Positions 5,661 to 9,342 of a DNA stretch of 9,342 nt are shown here, one piece after another. The DNA is from Actinomycetota bacterium (GTDB lineage Bacteria; Actinomycetota; Thermoleophilia; Solirubrobacterales; Solirubrobacteraceae): contig VAXS01000156.1 of assembly GCA_005883255.1 (NCBI GenBank), positions 1-9,342 of the forward strand. Reading direction: 5' to 3'. Both the position numbers and the translations under genes were made by a program. Each line of letters begins with the position of its first letter. Position 1 is the first letter of the stretch. Under the pieces are notes generated by a model. It saw nothing but the letters and a program-made list of their open reading frames with translations, had not been told where the DNA came from and made no database searches.

Positions 5661-6457
5661 ACCACCTGCTGCGCACACAGGCGCCGATCGGCGACGCGGG
5701 CTGGACGCTGCTCGACGAGGAGGCGCGGGAACGCCTGGCCCCCGCGCTGGCCGCCCGCAAGCTGGTCGACTTCTCCGGCCCGCGGGGTTGGGAGCACTCG
5801 GCCACGAACCTGGGGCGCACCAGCCCGCTGGCGTCGTCCCCCTCCGAGGGCGTGTCGGGGCTCCAGCGGCGGGTTCTCCCGCTGGTCGAGCTGCGGGCGG
5901 ACTTCGAGCTCTCGCGGGCCGAGTTGCGCGACGCCGACCGCGGCGCCGACGACACCGACCTGGCCCAGCTCGACCAGGCCGCGCACCGGATCGCGGTGGC
6001 CGAGAACGTCGCCGTGTTCCACGGCTGGGACGGCGCCCTGACCGGAATCGGCGAGGCGTCGCCCCACGAGCAGCCGCAGCTGGGCGACGACACGGATCGC
6101 TACCCGGGACGGGTGGCAGGCGCGGTGGAGCGCCTGCTGTGCAGCGGGATCACCGGACCGTACGGGCTGGCGCTGGGCCGCGAGCAGTACCGCCGGGTGG
6201 TGGAGACCGCCGAGCACGGCGGCTATCCGCTCCTGGACCACCTGGGCAAGATCCTCGAAGGCCCGATCGTGTGGGCGCCCGGCGTGAGGGGCGCGGTGGT
6301 GGTCAGCCTGCGCGGCGGGGACTTCCTGTTCGAGTCCGGCCAGGACCTGTCGATCGGCTACGACTCGCACGACGGCGAGGCGGTGCGGCTGTACCTGGAG
6401 GAGAGCTTCAGCTTTCACGTGGCCACGCCCGAGGCCGCAGTGGCGCTGACGCCATGA
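5657..6457 (+). CDS. enc: Encapsulin shell protein, family 1
   Basis: A 266-residue HK97-fold protein that self-assembles into a protein nanocompartment, probably the 60-subunit T=1 form judging by length. Recognisable family blocks are the N-terminal MNHLLRTQAPIGDAGWTLLD (1-20, targeting-peptide pocket helix), ARKLVDFSGPRGWEHSATNL (33-52), RIAVAENVAVFHGW (111-124), YGLALGREQYRRV (169-181), GYPLLDHLGKIL (189-200) and the C-terminal LYLEESFSFHV (245-255). The sequence looks complete, without the lesions seen in its cargo. The only cysteine is Cys162. GAGGGGA lies eight bases before the ATG, and the start overlaps the cargo stop by ATGA, so translation is probably coupled. The stop overlaps the thiolase start in the same way. 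No promoter is visible directly before the cargo, so transcription may come from the HxlR gene upstream. Confidence 0.95.
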   Translation: MNHLLRTQAPIGDAGWTLLDEEARERLAPALAARKLVDFSGPRGWEHSATNLGRTSPLASSPSEGVSGLQRRVLPLVELRADFELSRAELRDADRGADDTDLAQLDQAAHRIAVAENVAVFHGWDGALTGIGEASPHEQPQLGDDTDRYPGRVAGAVERLLCSGITGPYGLALGREQYRRVVETAEHGGYPLLDHLGKILEGPIVWAPGVRGAVVVSLRGGDFLFESGQDLSIGYDSHDGEAVRLYLEESFSFHVATPEAAVALTP

Positions 6458-7689
6458 CCGATGCGCTCGTGCTGGGCGGAGTGCGGACGCCGGTGGGACG
6501 CTACGGCGGCTCGCTGTCGCACGTGCGGCTGGACGACCTCCTCGGCCAGACGATGGTCTGGGCCTGCGAGCGCGTCGGGGTCCCGCTCGAGCGCATCGAG
6601 GACATCTCCGCGGGCTGCGTGAACCCCGCGCACGAGGGGATGGGCGACGTGGCGCGCTGGGCGGCGCTGGCGGCGGGCTTCCCGGACTCGGTCCCGGCGG
6701 TCACGGTCAACCGCTTCTGCGCGTCGTCCCTGACCAGCGCGATCTCGACGGCGCACGCGATCCGCAGCGACGAGCTGTCGGTCGGCCTGGCCGGCGGGGC
6801 GGAGTCGATGTCGCGCTCGGGCTGGGCGCTGATGAAGGGCGACGCTCCGTTCATGCCCCGCGGGCCGGTGCTGATGCTGGACACGATGTGGGCGGGCGCG
6901 GGCGGGCCGCCGAACCCGACGCTGCTGGCCCGCGACGCCTACATCGACATGATGCGTACCGCCCAGAACGTGGCCGACCGGTACTCGCTGACCCGCGAGG
7001 AGATCGACGCGTTCGCCCTGCGCTCACACCAGCACGCCGCCGCGGCGCGGGACTCGGGCCGCCTGGCGCAGGAGATCCACCCGGTGGAGATCCCCGCCAC
7101 CCGCCGGCAGCCGGCCCGGGTGTTCGAGCACGACGAGAGCATCCGCGACGACACCACGGCCGAGAAGCTGGCGGCGCTTCCGGCGCAGCCCGACACCACC
7201 CAGATGACCGCCGGTAACTCCTCCCCGCTCAACGACGGCGCGAGCGCGATCGTGCTCGCCAGCCCCGCCGCCGCCGAGGAGCTGGGCGTCGAGCCGCTGG
7301 CGCGCGTGGTGGCGTCGGCCACCCACGCGCTCGACCCGCAGGTGATGGGGATCGCGCCCGCGTACGCGATGCCCAAGGCCCTGGCCCGCGCCGGCCTGGC
7401 CCCGGCCGACGTCGACGTGTGGGAGGTCCACGAGGCCTACGCCGCCCAGGCGCTGGGCGTCCTGCGCGAGCTGCCCCGCCAGCTCGACGGCTTCGAGGTC
7501 CCCGACGAGCGCCTGAACCCCAACGGCGGCGCCGTGGCCATCGGCCACCCGTTTGGCTCCTCGGGCACCCGCTACGTCCTCACGCTGGCCACCGAGCTGC
7601 GGGCGCGCGAAGCGCGCTACGGCGTGCTGGGCGTGTGCGTGGGATCGGGCCAGGGCGTGGCGCTGGTGCTGGAGAACCCCGCCGCCTAG
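6454..7689 (+). CDS. Thiolase (acetyl-CoA acyltransferase type)
   Basis: A 411-residue thiolase-superfamily enzyme that cleaves or condenses acyl-CoA thioesters, probably in fatty acid or related degradation. Cys89 in VNRFCASSLTS is the nucleophile that becomes acylated. GGAVAIGHPFGSSGTR (358-373) carries His365, and VCVGSGQGVAL (394-404) carries the second catalytic Cys395. The usual NEAFA loop is HEAYA here (His326), as in thiolases of the trifunctional-enzyme type. The N-terminus MTDALVLGGVRTPVGRYGGS is typical, which fixes the start. That ATG overlaps the encapsulin stop by four bases (ATGA), so it is co-translated with the shell gene. No encapsulin-targeting peptide is present at its C-terminus, so it is probably not cargo. 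Its TAG stop shares the CTAG palindrome with the opposite-strand glycosylase gene. Confidence 0.93.
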   Translation: MTDALVLGGVRTPVGRYGGSLSHVRLDDLLGQTMVWACERVGVPLERIEDISAGCVNPAHEGMGDVARWAALAAGFPDSVPAVTVNRFCASSLTSAISTAHAIRSDELSVGLAGGAESMSRSGWALMKGDAPFMPRGPVLMLDTMWAGAGGPPNPTLLARDAYIDMMRTAQNVADRYSLTREEIDAFALRSHQHAAAARDSGRLAQEIHPVEIPATRRQPARVFEHDESIRDDTTAEKLAALPAQPDTTQMTAGNSSPLNDGASAIVLASPAAAEELGVEPLARVVASATHALDPQVMGIAPAYAMPKALARAGLAPADVDVWEVHEAYAAQALGVLRELPRQLDGFEVPDERLNPNGGAVAIGHPFGSSGTRYVLTLATELRAREARYGVLGVCVGSGQGVALVLENPAA

Positions 7690-8312
7690 CCCAGCTCCTT
7701 CAGCGCGCCCGCGCGCTCCTTCGCCACCGCCGGGCGCACCCAGCATCCCGCCAGGTGGTCGTTCACCAGGCCGCAGGCCTGCATGAGGGCATAGACGGTC
7801 GTCGGGCCCACGAAGCGGAAGCCGAGCCGCTTGAGCTCACGGGCCAGCGCCTGCGATTCGGCGGTGGACGCCGCGAGGTCCGACCTGCGCTTGGGCGCAT
7901 GCGGGCGGCGCGGCGCGAACGACCACACGAACGGCGCGAACGACGCCAGCTCGCGCGCGCGCCGGGCGTTCTCGATCGTGGCCTCGATCTTCCGGCGGTT
8001 GCGGACGATGCGCTCGTCGCCCAGCAGCCGCTCGACGTCCCGCCCGTCGAAGGCGGCCACGCGATCGATGCGGAAGTCCGCGAAGGCGGCCCGGAATCCC
8101 TCCCGCTTGCGCAGGATGGTCAGCCAGGACAGGCCGGATTGAAAGCCCTCCAGGCTCAGGCGCTCGAACAGGCGGTCGTCGTCCACCACCGGGCGCCCCC
8201 ACTCGTCGTCGTGGTAGCCCACGTACTCCGGGGAGCCTCCGGACCACCAGCAGCGCCGCCGGCCGTCGGGACCGGTGACCAGCGTAGCCTGTGCGCGCTC
8301 ATGTTCGACCAC
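7686..8312 (-). CDS. tag: DNA-3-methyladenine glycosylase I
   Basis: A base-excision repair enzyme that removes 3-methyladenine from alkylated DNA. Hallmarks of Tag are present (numbering from GTG 8312): RCWW with Cys21, YHDDEWGRP with His34, LEGFQSGLSW (54-63) with Glu55 matching the substrate-binding acid, and NDHLAGCW with His186 and Cys190. Cys21, His34, His186 and Cys190 match the four zinc ligands of the E. coli enzyme. IVRNRRKIEATIENAR (102-117) and GFRFVGPTTVYALMQACGLV (164-183) are also typical. The start is uncertain. Homologues usually begin a few residues before RCWW, but in frame only CTG 8282 and GTG 8312 are available. The GTG would overlap the divergent VOC gene by 12 bases, while the nearby ATG at 8302 is out of frame. 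The gene converges on the thiolase, sharing CTAG as a double stop. Confidence 0.93.
   Translation of the reverse strand: MVEHERAQATLVTGPDGRRRCWWSGGSPEYVGYHDDEWGRPVVDDDRLFERLSLEGFQSGLSWLTILRKREGFRAAFADFRIDRVAAFDGRDVERLLGDERIVRNRRKIEATIENARRARELASFAPFVWSFAPRRPHAPKRRSDLAASTAESQALARELKRLGFRFVGPTTVYALMQACGLVNDHLAGCWVRPAVAKERAGALKELG
8285..8290 (+). promoter_or_regulatory. Candidate -10 box (TAGCCT) for the VOC gene
   Basis: TAGCCT ends ten bases before ATG 8301, implying a leader of only a few bases. It is the same hexamer found before the flavoprotein gene. No -35 or ribosome binding site is evident. Confidence 0.4.
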
Positions 8313-9029
8313 GTGACGATCCGCGTCAGCGACAGGGCCGCGTCGGAGCGCTTCTACCACACGGTCCTGGTGCCCCTCGCCATCGACAAGACCTATCGGA
8401 CCGGGATCTTCACGGAGTACGGGGACTTCTCGGTGGCCGCCGCCGACGACGCGAACCCGCTCACCCGGCGGCTCCACGTGGGCTTCGCGGGCCACTCCCG
8501 CGACCAGGTCGACAACTTCTGGCGGGCGGGCACCGAGGCCGGGTACCCGAACGAGGGAGCGCCCGGCCCCAGGCCCGAGTACGGCGACGAGTACTACGGG
8601 GCGTTCCTGCTCGATCCGGACGGCAACAGCATCGAGGCCGTCCACCACGACAGGGTGCGGCCCGGCGTGGCCGTCGACCACCTCTGGATCCGCGTGGCCG
8701 ACGTCCCCGCCGCCAAGGCCTTCTACGAGACGGTCGCGCCGCACGCCGGCCTGCGGCTGGCCGACGACCGGCGCGATCGTGTCCGGTTCGCCGGCGACGG
8801 TGGCTCGTTCAGCCTGCTGGCCGGAACGCCCACCGAGCATCTCCACCTGGCGTTTCCCACCGACGACGACGCGGTCATCCAGCGCTTCCATCAGGCCGCG
8901 ACCGAGGCGGGCTACCCCAGCAACGGCCCACCCGCCGAACGCCCGCGCTACCACCCCGGTTACTACGCCGCCTACGTGCTCGACCCCGACGGCAACAACG
9001 TCGAGATCGTCAACCATCACCGGGCCTAG
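8301..9029 (+). CDS. Two-module VOC-fold (glyoxalase/dioxygenase superfamily) protein
   Basis: A 242-residue protein made of two vicinal-oxygen-chelate modules. Module 1 has FDHVTIRVSD (2-11), LHVGFAG (58-64) and DPDGNSIEAVHH (105-116). Module 2 has VDHLWIRVAD (125-134), LHLAFPT (181-187) and DPDGNNVEIVNHH (228-240). The putative metal ligands are His4, His59 and Glu112 in the first, and His127, His182 and Glu235 in the second. Each pair is separated by exactly 123 residues. An EAGYPxxGxPxxRPxYxxxYYxAxxLDPDGN block is also repeated at that distance. Both modules therefore look able to bind metal. The reaction is unknown; glyoxalase-like, fosfomycin-resistance-like and dioxygenase activities are all possible. 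ATG 8301 gives the expected N-terminus and follows a TAGCCT box. Confidence 0.88.
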   Translation: MFDHVTIRVSDRAASERFYHTVLVPLAIDKTYRTGIFTEYGDFSVAAADDANPLTRRLHVGFAGHSRDQVDNFWRAGTEAGYPNEGAPGPRPEYGDEYYGAFLLDPDGNSIEAVHHDRVRPGVAVDHLWIRVADVPAAKAFYETVAPHAGLRLADDRRDRVRFAGDGGSFSLLAGTPTEHLHLAFPTDDDAVIQRFHQAATEAGYPSNGPPAERPRYHPGYYAAYVLDPDGNNVEIVNHHRA

Positions 9030-9049
9030 CCGGGGCCGCCGATAGCTGG

Positions 9050-9055
9050 TAGCGT
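9050..9055 (+). promoter_or_regulatory. Candidate -10 box (TAGCGT) before the acyl-CoA dehydrogenase-like gene
   Basis: TAGCGT fits TAnnnT and would start transcription near 9062, just before the palindrome at 9065-9081, leaving a short leader ahead of GTG 9071. No -35 is clear. Confidence 0.35.
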
Positions 9056-9064
9056 GGCCGACCT

Positions 9065-9081
9065 GGTTCAGTGATTGAACC
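9065..9081. promoter_or_regulatory. Perfect palindrome GGTTCA-N5-TGAACC, candidate operator
   Basis: Two perfect six-base arms are separated by GTGAT, which contains the start codon of the next gene. In a very GC-rich setting this AT-richer palindrome stands out. Its size and position, just after the presumed transcription start, suit a dimeric repressor of the MarR, TetR or GntR type. The regulator is not in the window. Confidence 0.5.
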
Positions 9082-9342
9082 ACCCTCCACCCATCCCGTT
9101 CCAGCGCTCGACCAGGACGTCCGGGAAGCGGCGGACGAGATCGCCCCGCTGGCCCGCGAGCTGGCGCCGGAGACCGAGCGGCAGCGGCGCCTCCCCGACG
9201 AGCTCGTGGCGCGCCTGCGCGCCTCCGGAGTCATGCTGGCCGGCGCCCCCCGCGAGGCCGGCGGCCTCGAGCTGGCGCCGGGCCTGGCGCTGGCGGCCGC
9301 CGAGGCGATCGCGCGCGGGGACGCCTCCGCCGGCTGGTGCGT
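9071..9342 (+). CDS. Acyl-CoA dehydrogenase-fold flavoprotein, N-terminal part
   Basis: The first 90 codons of a gene that runs off the window. The helical N-terminus contains EIAPLARELAPETERQRRLP (23-42), DELVARLRASGVM (43-55), PREAGGLELAPG (60-71) and ARGDASAGWC (81-90). This matches the N-terminal helical domain of acyl-CoA dehydrogenase superfamily proteins. The RRLPDELV and DASAGW wording is closest, from memory, to the branch holding flavin-dependent monooxygenase oxygenase subunits such as HsaA and HpaB-like enzymes, where a GSxGW motif is common. I cannot separate a monooxygenase from a dehydrogenase without the C-terminal part. The start GTG 9071 lies inside a palindrome. It follows the VOC gene on the same strand by 41 bases but has its own promoter-like box. 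Confidence 0.8.
   Translation, partial: MIEPPSTHPVPALDQDVREAADEIAPLARELAPETERQRRLPDELVARLRASGVMLAGAPREAGGLELAPGLALAAAEAIARGDASAGWC

Noticed and set aside
5788..6453. Possible upstream extension of the thiolase frame into the encapsulin gene
   Set aside because: The extension is Arg/Gly/Pro-rich and overlaps the intact encapsulin. The family N-terminus begins precisely at ATG 6454.
8313..9083. Possible upstream extension of the glycosylase frame across the VOC gene
   Set aside because: The extension is Val/Gly/Arg-rich antisense sequence with no motif, and Tag proteins are about 190-200 residues.

Overview
The window is very GC-rich and gene-dense, with almost no intergenic space. Codon use (G/C in nearly every third position), GTG and TTG starts, promoter-like TAGnnT boxes lying directly on start codons, and the protein families present (DUF2630, an actinobacterial molybdoenzyme plus FNR pair, an encapsulin) point to a high-GC actinobacterium. 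Thermoleophilia/Solirubrobacterales is my best guess, from protein feel only. No RNA gene, CRISPR array, insertion sequence or integrase is visible, and no stretch over 300 bases lacks a gene.

Layout, left to right. (1) 2-238: tail of a CPA1-type Na+/H+ antiporter. (2) 271-1536: thioredoxin-reductase-like flavoprotein without the CxxC dithiol, convergent with a small DUF2630 gene (1546-1800, minus). (3) 1858-3056: a sulfite-oxidase-fold molybdoenzyme overlapping an FNR-type reductase. The reductase appears to lack the stretch that carries the flavin-binding RxYS motif. (4) 3060-4628 (minus) and 4709-5380 (plus): a DHA2-type drug exporter divergent from an HxlR-family regulator with a C-terminal SCP2-like domain. 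The shared promoter region carries TCAAG repeats. The regulator shows a probable frameshift at a (CG)5 tract. (5) 5355-7689: an encapsulin nanocompartment operon, with the remains of an encapsulated-ferritin cargo that keeps its shell-targeting tail, then the encapsulin shell gene, then a thiolase. Each is joined to the next by an ATGA overlap. (6) 7686-8312 (minus): 3-methyladenine DNA glycosylase I, sharing a CTAG double stop with the thiolase. (7) 8301-9029: a two-module VOC-fold protein. (8) 9071-end: the start of an acyl-CoA-dehydrogenase-fold enzyme with a perfect palindrome over its start codon.

How the genes relate. The molybdoenzyme and FNR protein look like a redox pair. The exporter and regulator look like a self-contained efflux module. 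The encapsulin genes look like an iron-storage compartment co-transcribed with a thiolase, which is an unusual partner. The main puzzle is a cluster of lesions: an in-frame deletion in the FNR gene, a frameshift in the regulator, and loss of the first helix and start codon of the cargo, whose surviving coding sequence begins at the codon right after the regulator's expected stop. These could be real decay or rearrangement, or sequence/assembly errors. Checking raw reads would decide.
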